Notes under the pieces: model-generated
Told to the model about the DNA's origin: nothing
What the model saw: only the letters and a program-made list of their open reading frames with translations
Database searches by the model: none
Position numbers and translations under genes: made by a program
In this document: piece by piece, positions 16,011 to 24,688 of the stretch
How the letters are laid out: each line of letters starts with the position of its first letter
How positions within the stretch are numbered: the first letter of the stretch is position 1
Assembly (NCBI GenBank): GCA_902489745.1
Contig: CABUBB010000015.1
Location: forward strand, 1 to 46,052
Source: Metaruminococcus_A sp003150405
Lineage (GTDB): Bacteria > Bacillota > Clostridia > Oscillospirales > Ruminococcaceae
Direction of reading: 5' to 3'
Length of the DNA: 46,052 nucleotides

Positions 16011-17211
16011 CGGCTGCTGCAAGGTCATGCTGCGGCACATCAATGCAGTGTTGATTTACCTCATCCTGTTTGTGGCCCTTTCGGTGCTGATGACTAGCCT
16101 GTCCTTTGAACAACGCACCGACCGCTACGAGGAAACCCGTACCACCCTCGCCATCATCAACCGGGATCGGCAGGATTCAGCCTTGCTGCAGGGCCTGAGC
16201 CGCTACCTTGCGGCGAATACCCAAATAACCGAGCTCCCGGATGACAAGGAAGCCATGCAGGACGCGCTGTTTTTCCACGCAGCGGACTACATTCTCATCA
16301 TTCCGGAAGGGTTTGTACAGGCGCTTTGGGAGAATGGCAAAGCTGAACTGGAAAAGGCGACAGTGCCGGACTCCTATACCGCCATCCATACCGACGCACT
16401 GGTGGACCAGTATTGCAATCTCGTGAAGCTGTACCGCGCCGCCGCCCCGAATATGGAGGAACAGCAGCTTGCCGAGGCGGTTGCGAACGACCTTGCCGAG
16501 CAGACATCGGTTGAGGTCAGGGAATACGGCAGCGCCAAAGCAATCGACGAACGCTTGACCATCTTTTTGCAGATGCTCAGCTATATTCTGCTGACCATGG
16601 TTATTATGGAAACCAGCATCATTATGCTGGTGTTCAACCGCCCGGACCTGCGGATGCACAATCTCTGCACGCCGGTGCCCCAGCGAAAGATTCATTTTCA
16701 AATTGCACTCTGCAATGGGATTGCCGCCGTCGCCTCGTGGGCGTTAACCCTTCTCATCGGCGTGCTGCTGTTCGGGCAGGAGCTTTTCCAGGCGGATTGG
16801 CAGGTTTTGGTGTTTATCCTGCTCGATTCCTTTGTCTACACCATCGTCGCTCTGAGCATCGCCTTTTTTGCAGGCCAGTTTTTAACTAGCAGCAATATGC
16901 AGAATGCGGTGGCGAATTTCTTGGCGCTTGCCCTGAGCTTTCTCGGCGGAGCCTTTGTACCGCTGGAAATGTTGGGAGACGGCATGCTGGCGGTCGCGCA
17001 TTTCACCCCAACCTATTGGTATGTCAGCACCATTGGGGAATTGGTAAAATCCACCGGTATGACCAGTGAACTGCTTGGTACCGTCTGGACGGGAATTTTA
17101 GTTCAGGCTGGGTTTGCAGCGGCCTTTTTCTCGGTGGCGCTGTTTGTCAGCAAAATGCGGCGTCAAAGCAGCAGTGGTTTTGGCCGGACAACGACCGAAC
17201 TTTCGGTATAG
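15997..17211 (+). CDS. ABC-2 type permease, second subunit
   Basis: This 404-aa protein has the same plan as its neighbour: an N-terminal helix (about 15-35), an extracytoplasmic domain of about 150 residues, and then about six helices including FLGGAFVPLEMLGDGML, typical of ABC-2 permeases. ATG 15997 follows GAGGAGGA and overlaps the end of the first permease by 14 nt, so the two are coupled and probably form a heterodimer. A bidirectional terminator follows. Confidence 0.85.
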   Translation: MRVFNGCCKVMLRHINAVLIYLILFVALSVLMTSLSFEQRTDRYEETRTTLAIINRDRQDSALLQGLSRYLAANTQITELPDDKEAMQDALFFHAADYILIIPEGFVQALWENGKAELEKATVPDSYTAIHTDALVDQYCNLVKLYRAAAPNMEEQQLAEAVANDLAEQTSVEVREYGSAKAIDERLTIFLQMLSYILLTMVIMETSIIMLVFNRPDLRMHNLCTPVPQRKIHFQIALCNGIAAVASWALTLLIGVLLFGQELFQADWQVLVFILLDSFVYTIVALSIAFFAGQFLTSSNMQNAVANFLALALSFLGGAFVPLEMLGDGMLAVAHFTPTYWYVSTIGELVKSTGMTSELLGTVWTGILVQAGFAAAFFSVALFVSKMRRQSSSGFGRTTTELSV

Positions 17212-17285
17212 AGAAGAATTGGTACAGCAGTCGGTACAGCGGCCAACGCACCTTTGGAAGGGTACGACAAACGTCCTTCACCAAG

Positions 17286-17322
17286 AAAATCGCCCAACAA
17301 GCCTTGTTGATTGGGCGATTTT
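17286..17322. terminator. Bidirectional terminator after the ABC-2 operon
   Basis: The 12-bp perfect stem AAAATCGCCCAA / TTGGGCGATTTT lies between the convergent ABC operon and the GH10-like gene. Confidence 0.88.
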
Positions 17323-17415
17323 GTGAATCAATTATGTCAAATTATTCTGGATTATATGAACAAATCCAATGGGTTGCATTTCGACGCTCCTGCACTACCC
17401 ACATGGGAAAGAGGA

Positions 17416-18927
17416 TTATTTTTTCCCAAAGTCAAAGCCCCACCGCTGCTCCAGCGCCTTTAAGCGGAAGCAGGCCTCTTTCGGCGTTCCATCCGGGTTG
17501 AGCAGTCCGGCTGCCGGAACATAGCCAGGGCCGTCAAAACTCCACCAGGTAAGGGCTTCCACCTCTTTGCGTGCATAAGAAAGGGTGTAGAACCATTCCA
17601 TCCAGTCCGCCTGAAGGCGTTCGCTCCACTCCATTTCGTGCCAGAGGCCATAGTACATATATCGCAGGCAGTAAAGGTCGCCTTCGGTGGTAAAGGGCGG
17701 AACATCCTGGTATTTTGAAGGTACGCCGAGCTCGGTCAAATGAAGCGGCTTGCCAAAGACCGAGTAGCGGTCGTACAGTTTGTCAATGGCGAGCATATCA
17801 CGCGAAGGCAGATAAAGCTGAATGCCGATGGCGTCGTACTCGGTGCCAATTTCATGTACCTTTTTCAGGTAGGTAAACGGTGTCATATTACGCTCGAATA
17901 CCGGTCCCCACTGGACGCGGGCATCTGCAACGTTCTCACCGAACATAAAGCAGGTGTTGATGACGGCTTTCGCCTCCGGGTTCGCCTCGTGGATTGCGTC
18001 ACAGCAGAGCTTGGTCATCTCGGCTTCCTGCATCTGGGTGAGGTTGTAAGAGTTACACCAATCGTGCGCCTCGTTGATGGCGTCAAAGTATTGAATGCGG
18101 CCTTTGTAACGGGTCACATGGCGTTTGACAACGCGGTCAATCTCCCGCGCGATGCTTCCATCCTCCCATTTGAGTTCATGAGTCCACGGCGGCATCCCCG
18201 CGGTGTGCGCCCACCACATGGGATGTGCTTTGGTCAGAATGCCGCTCTTGTCAAACTCATTCTGCAAATGATCCAGCAGCTCATAGGTCGGCTTGTTTTT
18301 CTCCCATTCAACCCGTTCCAGATAGAAGGGAAGGGTGGCATAGTTGAAAAGAGAATCAAACAGTTCCTTCAGGCCGGGTTTGTCCTCATAAGGATATTTG
18401 AAACCGCCGCAGCCAAACAGGAAATTGTCGCGGCGCGCCATGGAGGCAATGCGTGCCCGCGCGCGCTCTACAGCGGCGAGTTCGCCCGCCCATAGACTGT
18501 TTGCCAGCGCTACAATATTGAGTTCTGCTGCATTTGCCGCGGTTGCGGTACGCTCCAACAGTGTTTTGGCGTCGGTCAGCATAGAACTGCACTGAACCGA
18601 AGGGATAAACTCGCCTTGTTTGAGAACCTGTTCCACTTCGTAAACCCGGCTGACGGCTGCTTCGTGGACAAATTCAAGGGATGCGTCTTTGCCGTACCCT
18701 TCGCCGCAGTTGTCAGCAATCACCCACATAAAGCCATAGCCGGGGATGACCAGCTTTGCATGCAGGATAACCGGCCCTTCCGGAACTTCGAGCTGAATGA
18801 CGCCATCGGCGTCGATGGTGGCTTTGCGGTGGTAGGGTTCGTAGGACATGTCGGTGGCGTACAGGGTGACGAGCTCATCGCGGGTCACCGTTGTGCCGTG
18901 TGCGTTGAGAATTTTAACGGTAAGCAT
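17416..18927 (-). CDS. GH10-like glycoside hydrolase (endo-xylanase family), no signal peptide
   Basis: This 503-aa protein has an N-terminal beta-sandwich-like region (about 1-100) and a TIM-barrel of GH10 type. The acid/base Glu286 is in FDAINEAHD and the candidate nucleophile Glu399 is in LHLTELGVP, with WWAHTAG and TWWSFDGPGY at the expected substrate-binding positions. There is no signal peptide or anchor, so it appears cytoplasmic. It could act on imported xylo-oligosaccharides or another beta-glycan. It stands alone; no sugar transporter is near. AAAGGAG is 10 nt before the ATG. A promoter lies at 18983-19010. Confidence 0.85.
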   Translation of the reverse strand: MLTVKILNAHGTTVTRDELVTLYATDMSYEPYHRKATIDADGVIQLEVPEGPVILHAKLVIPGYGFMWVIADNCGEGYGKDASLEFVHEAAVSRVYEVEQVLKQGEFIPSVQCSSMLTDAKTLLERTATAANAAELNIVALANSLWAGELAAVERARARIASMARRDNFLFGCGGFKYPYEDKPGLKELFDSLFNYATLPFYLERVEWEKNKPTYELLDHLQNEFDKSGILTKAHPMWWAHTAGMPPWTHELKWEDGSIAREIDRVVKRHVTRYKGRIQYFDAINEAHDWCNSYNLTQMQEAEMTKLCCDAIHEANPEAKAVINTCFMFGENVADARVQWGPVFERNMTPFTYLKKVHEIGTEYDAIGIQLYLPSRDMLAIDKLYDRYSVFGKPLHLTELGVPSKYQDVPPFTTEGDLYCLRYMYYGLWHEMEWSERLQADWMEWFYTLSYARKEVEALTWWSFDGPGYVPAAGLLNPDGTPKEACFRLKALEQRWGFDFGKK

Positions 18928-18982
18928 GGTGTAGTATTGCTCCTTTCATTGGTAGAATATCTGCACAGGTGTTGATACCTTT

Positions 18983-19010
18983 ATTGTAGCGAAATTCGTG
19001 GGAAATGCAA
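18983..19010 (-). promoter_or_regulatory. Sigma-A promoter of the GH10-like gene
   Basis: On the minus strand TTGCAT (19010-19005), a 16-nt spacer and TACAAT (18988-18983) lie about 55 bp upstream of the start codon. Confidence 0.7.
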
Positions 19011-19042
19011 GGCGTTTTGAAAGATTCTTTTGAACAAAATTG

Positions 19043-19068
19043 CCGCCTGCTTTTGTAAAAGCAGGCGG
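19043..19068 (-). terminator. Terminator after the AlkZ-related gene
   Basis: The perfect stem CCGCCTGC / GCAGGCGG has inner complementary TTTT/AAAA. On the minus strand it is followed by CAATTTTG. It lies about 100 nt downstream of the 19168 gene. Confidence 0.65.
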
Positions 19069-19167
19069 TCAAAACGTGCATATTTTGGAACTAGCAGCAA
19101 GACTGAAAAACGGCATGATATTTCCTTGGAAGCCGCCTATAAAAAGGATGACAGACGTTTTTTGCCA

Positions 19168-19851
19168 TTATCCAAAAATAAAACGCCGGATTTCTTTGGG
19201 GGTAGCGGCGGGGTTGAGCCGGTTGATCTGTTCGACTATGGCATGATATGCCTGTTCTGCCGTAATATCCTCCGCCCGGCAAAATAGTTCCTCTCCAAAA
19301 AAGTGCTCGGTGGTGCAGAAGGTGGTTACCGGCCATCCGTACGGTTCGCCGTATTTGTTTTTCTTAAAGCTCTGCCCGTGAATGGTTACAAACAGCTTTT
19401 TCTGAAGCCCGGTGAGAGCCGACTCAAAGCGGGAGGCTTCCTGTTTGCGGATTCCTAGCAGCACTTTCAGATCGTGCAGGGAGACGCCCGGCTGTTCCGC
19501 AACAAGCCGGTAAAGATCGCGTTCCATCCGGCTAAGATTTCCCTCGGTATACAGTGCATCTACGGTAGAATTTCCGCGCCGTATTGAAAGAAAATAGGGG
19601 TACCATTCTTTGGTAATCCATCCGCCTTTTTTGCAGAATACCTTGGCGTATGCCAGATCCTCCGTTTCGGTTACGCCCCGGATTCGCCATTCCCATGGAT
19701 CGGTTTCGGCTTCCCCGGTATGCCACCGGATTTCCGGGCCGAACCATTCGAAAAGGGAAAATACACTTCCATCTTCGCTGCCCATGGAAAATCCGACCTG
19801 CCGCAATGCAGCGCAAAAATCCTGAAAACTGTGAATGATGGAAAGCTGCAT
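19168..19851 (-). CDS. AlkZ-related (YcaQ-like) winged-helix protein, tentative
   Basis: This soluble 227-aa protein has no signal peptide or membrane segment. The middle (EGNLSRMERDLYRLVAEQPG, then SLHDLKVLLGI) looks like a winged-helix module. The N-terminal half is rich in Trp (FEWFGPEIRWH, DPWEWRIRG), a pattern I associate with Firmicute proteins annotated as AlkZ-related. AlkZ/YcaQ enzymes unhook DNA crosslinks, but this protein is only about half their length and the catalytic QxQ-type motif is not evident. AGGAGG precedes ATG 19851. The gene is monocistronic. The gene is real; function is uncertain. Confidence 0.6.
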   Translation of the reverse strand: MQLSIIHSFQDFCAALRQVGFSMGSEDGSVFSLFEWFGPEIRWHTGEAETDPWEWRIRGVTETEDLAYAKVFCKKGGWITKEWYPYFLSIRRGNSTVDALYTEGNLSRMERDLYRLVAEQPGVSLHDLKVLLGIRKQEASRFESALTGLQKKLFVTIHGQSFKKNKYGEPYGWPVTTFCTTEHFFGEELFCRAEDITAEQAYHAIVEQINRLNPAATPKEIRRFIFG

Positions 19852-20099
19852 GGCAAATCTCCTCCTTTAAAGAATATTCTGGCGATTTTTACCCTGTTTT
19901 AGCACCGTTTGATATGAAAAATAACCTGCTGCGTCCGAATGCTTGGCCACAATGAAGCGGAACCCCCTTATATAATGACCGGAAAGGGCCGTACAGGAGC
20001 GTTTGGAAGAACCATGACAATTATGAAAGCGCATCTTCAAACGGTGGATAAAAGATTGCCGGGAATTTTACCTGCTGTGCGCCTCTAGCGTGGAACACC

Positions 20100-20131
20100 T
20101 TAAAAATCCACCGGGAAGATGGGCGGTTTTC
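20100..20131 (-). terminator. Terminator of the MarR-ABC exporter operon
   Basis: On the minus strand ACCGCC / GGTGG with an 8-nt loop is followed by ATTTTTAAG, just after the second exporter stop codon. The remainder of 19852-20137 shows no gene. Confidence 0.55.
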
Positions 20132-20137
20132 TTGGGT

Positions 20138-21907
20138 TTATTGGAACTGGGACTGGTAAAGCCCGGCGTAGACACCGCCGCGTTTCATCAACTCATGGTG
20201 GTTTCCCTGCTCCACAATTTCACCATCCTGCACGACAAGAATGGTGTCGGCGTTCTGGATAGTGGAGAGCCGGTGTGCAATGACAAAGCAGGTTTTATCC
20301 TTCATAAGCGCGCGCATGGCCTCCTGAATCTGGATCTCGGTGCGGGTGTCCACGTTGGAGGTGGCTTCATCCAAAATAAGCATTTTTGCGTCGAGCAGCA
20401 TGGCGCGCGCAATGGTGAGGAGCTGCTTTTGCCCCTGTGAAATGTTCATGCCGTCCTCGTTGAGAATGGTGTCATACCCCTCGGGAAGATGCGCAATATA
20501 GGAATGAATTTTTGCCGCCTTGGCAGCCGCAGTGACATCTTCCAGGGTTGCGTCCTTTTTTCCGTAGGCAATGTTTTCAAACACGCTGCCGTGGAACAGC
20601 CAGGTATCCTGTAAGACCATTGCGTAGGCGAGACGCAGGCTTTTGCGGGTGACATCCTGAACATTGCTACCGTCCAACCGGATGGCGCCGCTGTCCGGAT
20701 CATAGAACCGCATGAGGAGGTTGATGAGGGTGGTCTTGCCTGCGCCGGTTGGGCCGACAATGGCAACCAGGCTGCCGGGTTTGGCATGGAGGTTCAGGTC
20801 ATGGATAATGGTTTTGCCCGGCAGATAGCCAAAACGGACATGCTCCATTGCGATGTCGCCGCGAACGTCGGTGAGGATTTTGGCGTTGGGGGCGTCTTGG
20901 GGTTCTGGTTCTTCGTCAATTAGACGGAATACTCGCTCCGCCGCTGCACAGGCCGATTGGAGCTCGCTGATGATATTGGCGATCTCATTGATCGGCCCGG
21001 AAAATTTACGGGAATAGAGCACAAAGGAGGAGAGGCTGCCGAGTGAAAGCCGGCCGCCCAAAAACATTAAAGCTCCGAAAACGCTGATGAGCGCCAGCGA
21101 CAGGTTGTTGATGAAGTTGACCGAAGGACCAGTCATGCTGCCGTAGTAATCGGCGTTGTAGTAGGCGTCCACCGCCTCTTTGTTCTTCACGTCGAACCGG
21201 CCGATCATGGTCTCTTCCTGATGATAGGCTTTTGTAGTTTTCTGACCGGTGATATTCTCTTCCACAAAACCGTTGAGCTCGCCCAGCTTGATGGAACGTC
21301 TGCGGAACAGCGGACGCACCTTGCGGATCATATACCTGGTAAAGAAGATAGACGTCGGGATGGTGACGGCAAAAACCAGCACCAACACAGGAGAAATGAG
21401 CAGCATCATAAGAAGGGAGCCACCCACCGTGATGACGCTGGTGGCGATTTGCAGCAGGTCGTTGGAAAGGGAAGCGTTGACGGTGTCAATGTCGTAAGAA
21501 ATACGGCTGACAATATCGCCGGTCTGGTGCAGATCAAAGTATCCCACCGGGAGCTCGGTGAGCTTTTGGAATACGTCGTCCCGCATTTTGTAAACGATTT
21601 TCTGGCTAAAACGGATCATCAACACCGAAAGGATGTAGGATAATACTGATGAGGCCAGGTAGAAAATCCCCATAAGGATGCAGTAGTAGAGAACGGTGGC
21701 AAAATCCACCTGACCTGGTGTGACGCCGATGGCGTCAATCGCCTTGCCGGAAAGGGCAGGACCGATTAGGGCGAGCAGGTTACTGGCAAACGAGAGCGTC
21801 AGGGCTGAGATAAGCATCCATTTGTGCTGACAGAGATAACCCCAGAGACGGCGCAGAACCTTTTTGCGATCCTTTGGCTTTTCAGGTACATTGCGCAGGC
21901 TAGGCAA
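20138..21907 (-). CDS. ABC exporter half-transporter, canonical ATPase subunit
   Basis: This 589-aa fused membrane-ATPase protein has six membrane helices (about 30-330), Walker A GPTGAGKTT, signature ISQGQ (the noncanonical one) and a complete Walker B LILDEATSNVD with catalytic Glu. Together with the upstream subunit it matches the heterodimeric exporter plan of TM287/288 or BmrCD, in which one subunit has the catalytic Glu but a deviant signature. The long frame starts earlier, but TTG 21907 has GGGAGGTG at 5-8 nt and overlaps the preceding stop by 8 nt, so I prefer it. The likely role is drug or lipid export controlled by the upstream MarR. Confidence 0.9.
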   Translation of the reverse strand: MPSLRNVPEKPKDRKKVLRRLWGYLCQHKWMLISALTLSFASNLLALIGPALSGKAIDAIGVTPGQVDFATVLYYCILMGIFYLASSVLSYILSVLMIRFSQKIVYKMRDDVFQKLTELPVGYFDLHQTGDIVSRISYDIDTVNASLSNDLLQIATSVITVGGSLLMMLLISPVLVLVFAVTIPTSIFFTRYMIRKVRPLFRRRSIKLGELNGFVEENITGQKTTKAYHQEETMIGRFDVKNKEAVDAYYNADYYGSMTGPSVNFINNLSLALISVFGALMFLGGRLSLGSLSSFVLYSRKFSGPINEIANIISELQSACAAAERVFRLIDEEPEPQDAPNAKILTDVRGDIAMEHVRFGYLPGKTIIHDLNLHAKPGSLVAIVGPTGAGKTTLINLLMRFYDPDSGAIRLDGSNVQDVTRKSLRLAYAMVLQDTWLFHGSVFENIAYGKKDATLEDVTAAAKAAKIHSYIAHLPEGYDTILNEDGMNISQGQKQLLTIARAMLLDAKMLILDEATSNVDTRTEIQIQEAMRALMKDKTCFVIAHRLSTIQNADTILVVQDGEIVEQGNHHELMKRGGVYAGLYQSQFQ

Positions 21908-23615
21908 CGTCGCCACCTCCCATCTGCGATTGGCTGATCTCACGGTAAAGCGCGCAGATTTGCATCAGTTCCTCGTGGGTGCCGTAGCCGAGTTCCTTGC
22001 CTTCCTCCAACACAAGGATATGGTCGGCGTGCAGAATAGAGCTGATGCGCTGTGCGATAATAACGGTAGTCGTCCCCTGATACTCCCGCGCAAGTGCCCG
22101 GCGAAGCTGGGCGTCGGTACGGTAGTCAAGAGCGCTGGAGCTGTCGTCTAGTATGAGGATTTCCGGGTTTCCGGCGAGGGCGCGCGCAATAAGGAGACGC
22201 TGTTTCTGCCCGCCGGACAGATTGGTTCCCTTTGCGGTGAGCATGTGATCATACCCATCCGGAAGGGCGTTGATAAACTCGGCCGCTTGTGCGCATTCCG
22301 CTGCTTTTTGGATTTGCTCCAGCGGCAGGCTGCGGCCAAAGGAGATGTTTTCCGCAATGGTATCGGCAAACAAAATGTCGTTTTGAAACACAACGCCGAA
22401 TTTGGTGTGAAGTTCCTCTGGCGGAATGGACTCGATTTTGCGGTTGTCAATGAAGATTTCACCGGAGTCCGCGTCGTACAGGCGCATGAGCAGGGAAATC
22501 AGGGTGGATTTTCCGCAGCCTGTCGCCCCGATGATGCCAAGCGTTTCACCGCGTTTGAGCCGGAAGCTGATGTCGGTCACGTTATCCTCCTTTTTCTGGT
22601 AGGAGAAAGAGACGTGCTCGAACACAATATGATAGGGGAGACTGACCGGATCGGCTTGGATGAGGGTTAAATCCTCCGGTGTGTTAAGCACCTCACTGAT
22701 ACGCTTTGCTGATGCAGTGCCTTTGGAATACATGACAAACATGCGGTTAATGGAGAGCATGGCGTTTAAAATAATGGTAAAGTAGGTGAGAAACGCAATG
22801 ATTTTGCCGGGTTGGGTCATTCCGTTGTTGACCAGTATCGCGCCGACAAAAATGACCGCAGTTAACCCAAGGTTTAAAAATAGGTTCATCAAAGGGTTGG
22901 TGAGCGCCATGGTGGTTGCGGCCTTGGTTTCTCGGCGAACGACTTCGGCGTTGACACCGGCAAAGCGGTCCTTTTCATAATCCGTTTTGGAAAGCGCCTT
23001 GATCACCCGGATCCCCGCAATGTTTTCACGGACAGTACGCACCATAGCGTCGACGCCGCGCTGCAGGTAAACATAAAGCGGGATGCCTTTTTTGGAAATG
23101 TAGTAAATTAAGAAGCCGATAAACGGCATGGTGGATACCAAAACAAGACAGAGAATTGGGTCGAGGGTGAGGGTTACCAGAACGCCGCCCAGCAGCAGAA
23201 TTGGCGCCCGCACGCCGAGGCGCTGCATCATGCCAATCATCTGGTGGATATTGTAAGTGTCGGTCGTCAGACGGGACTCCAGCGAAGGAATGGTAAATTC
23301 ATCAATCTGTTTGCAGGAAAGATATGTAATCTTATGGAACAAATCATGCCGAAGCGCCTGGGTTGTATGCTGCGCCACCCAGGAGGCCATACGATTTGCC
23401 ACAATATTGGTGACGACGGCAATGATGGAACAAATCACCATAATAACGCCCCAAATAAGAATGAGCGGAACATCCTTGAGCGGGACGATGTCGTCAATCA
23501 TATAGGAAAGAATCCATGGAAGCGCCAAATCCATAATGGTGCCGGTGAATTTAATGAGCAGGCCGACCGACATGCGTGGAAGGTAGGGCTTTAAGTAAAA
23601 GAACACCTTTTTCAT
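21900..23615 (-). CDS. ABC exporter half-transporter, degenerate-site subunit
   Basis: This 571-aa half-transporter has six membrane helices, Walker A GATGCGKST, signature LSGGQ, and Walker B ILILDDSSSALD. The catalytic Glu is replaced by Asp, the hallmark of the degenerate site in heterodimeric ABC exporters. Its ATG overlaps the MarR stop codon (ATGA), and its own end overlaps the next subunit, so MarR and both subunits are one translational unit. Substrate unknown; a role in resistance to a MarR-sensed compound is plausible. Confidence 0.92.
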   Translation of the reverse strand: MKKVFFYLKPYLPRMSVGLLIKFTGTIMDLALPWILSYMIDDIVPLKDVPLILIWGVIMVICSIIAVVTNIVANRMASWVAQHTTQALRHDLFHKITYLSCKQIDEFTIPSLESRLTTDTYNIHQMIGMMQRLGVRAPILLLGGVLVTLTLDPILCLVLVSTMPFIGFLIYYISKKGIPLYVYLQRGVDAMVRTVRENIAGIRVIKALSKTDYEKDRFAGVNAEVVRRETKAATTMALTNPLMNLFLNLGLTAVIFVGAILVNNGMTQPGKIIAFLTYFTIILNAMLSINRMFVMYSKGTASAKRISEVLNTPEDLTLIQADPVSLPYHIVFEHVSFSYQKKEDNVTDISFRLKRGETLGIIGATGCGKSTLISLLMRLYDADSGEIFIDNRKIESIPPEELHTKFGVVFQNDILFADTIAENISFGRSLPLEQIQKAAECAQAAEFINALPDGYDHMLTAKGTNLSGGQKQRLLIARALAGNPEILILDDSSSALDYRTDAQLRRALAREYQGTTTVIIAQRISSILHADHILVLEEGKELGYGTHEELMQICALYREISQSQMGGGDVA

Positions 23616-24058
23616 TCTTTTTTACCCCCGCTTTCCCGGCCCGCCACGGCGATTGCCTTAGCGGTAACGCGCTCCAGCATAGAAATTAGGGCGGCGCGTT
23701 CTTCTTCTGAAAAATCCTCCAAAAGCAGTTGGTTCCATTCGCCCATCAGCGTTCGAACCCTTGGGTAAATACGGGTTGCCTTTTCGGTGGGATATACCCG
23801 CAGAACCCTGCGGTCAACCGGATCCGGCTCACGGGTGACAAAGCCATTCCGCTCCAGTGAACTGAGCTGACGGGTAACATTGCTTTTGTTGACGCAAATT
23901 TGTTTGGCAAGCTGGTCCTGTGAAATACCGGGATTTTTGCAGACGTGAAAAATGTAAATATGCTGGCAGTTATTAATGCCTTCATCCCCCAGTTTGGAAC
24001 CCCGATAGGTGCCGGCGCACCGGTGGATGCGGCTGATATAACGCATTAACGAATCCAC
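23612..24058 (-). CDS. MarR-family repressor of the ABC exporter operon
   Basis: This 148-aa winged helix protein has the recognition region ICVNKSNVTRQLSSLERNGF and the wing RREPDPVDRR-like DPVDRRVLRVYPT, classic for MarR. GTG 24058 is preceded by AGGAGGAG at 9 nt. The gene is first in an operon with a heterodimeric ABC exporter, overlapping it by 4 nt. Its promoter carries two near-identical inverted repeats (24085-24100 and 24125-24140), which is strong evidence for autorepression and effector-induced export. Confidence 0.93.
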   Translation of the reverse strand: MDSLMRYISRIHRCAGTYRGSKLGDEGINNCQHIYIFHVCKNPGISQDQLAKQICVNKSNVTRQLSSLERNGFVTREPDPVDRRVLRVYPTEKATRIYPRVRTLMGEWNQLLLEDFSEEERAALISMLERVTAKAIAVAGRESGGKKE

Positions 24059-24084
24059 AGCCAGATTCTCCTCCTTTTGTAATT

Positions 24085-24140
24085 AGTTGCAACAGCAACT
24101 ATTTTTATTAGTATAACACAAATTGGTTGCGCATGCAACT
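24085..24140 (-). promoter_or_regulatory. MarR/ABC operon promoter with two operators
   Basis: On the minus strand TTGCAT (24138-24133), a 17-nt spacer and TATACT (24115-24110) form the promoter. AGTTGC-AACA-GCAACT (24085-24100) covers the start region, and GGTTGC-GCAT-GCAACT (24125-24140) covers the -35. Their centres are 40 bp apart. Confidence 0.85.
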
Positions 24141-24321
24141 GGTTGCGGGCATAAAAATCGACTGCATGGCGCCGCTCGCAGAGAAAAGAGCGGGAAACCA
24201 CGCGGGCGGGAAATAAGCTTGAGCCTTTGTTTCGATCATACGGCTGCGGCACTTTTTTGTTCTGGGCATTAGGAACGGTGAAGGTCATTCATCCGTTTTC
24301 CGGTTCGACGGGCGTGCATTT

Positions 24322-24627
24322 TTATTGGCTTTTGTTTTTTCGCAAGACGCACTTTAAAATACCAATGACCAGCAGAGCGGCAATGAGAAACGCGCCAGAA
24401 ACCAAAATACCTGTGTACCAGGGGGCAGACTGCATGTCATACAGAGCCGGGTGGGTCTGGTAGTCCCAGCAGATATAAATTGCATGCCCGAGAAAAGCAC
24501 CGACAACACTGCCAGTTAGGATATGCAGGGTACGGATGAGTTGATTGCGCATGACGAAGTCACTTCCATTGTCAAATGCAAGAGATACAGCAAGAAAGGA
24601 TAAAGCAATCGGCAAATAGACAGGCAC
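24322..24627 (-). CDS. Small membrane protein of unknown function
   Basis: About 101 aa from GTG 24627, which has AAGG 8 nt upstream. There are three hydrophobic segments (about 1-20, 35-55 and 70-92) and a basic C-terminus (LRKNKSQ). I do not recognise a family. The open frame extends upstream to 24855 inside the TetM-like gene, but that part is a shadow. It lies downstream of the TetM-like GTPase on the same strand (about 60 nt), so cotranscription is possible. Start is uncertain. Confidence 0.55.
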   Translation of the reverse strand: MPVYLPIALSFLAVSLAFDNGSDFVMRNQLIRTLHILTGSVVGAFLGHAIYICWDYQTHPALYDMQSAPWYTGILVSGAFLIAALLVIGILKCVLRKNKSQ

Positions 24628-24688
24628 AGAAAACGCCTTGTTTCGGATGCCGGTTACGAGGGCCGGCGGGAGCGGGCTGTATTTTATT

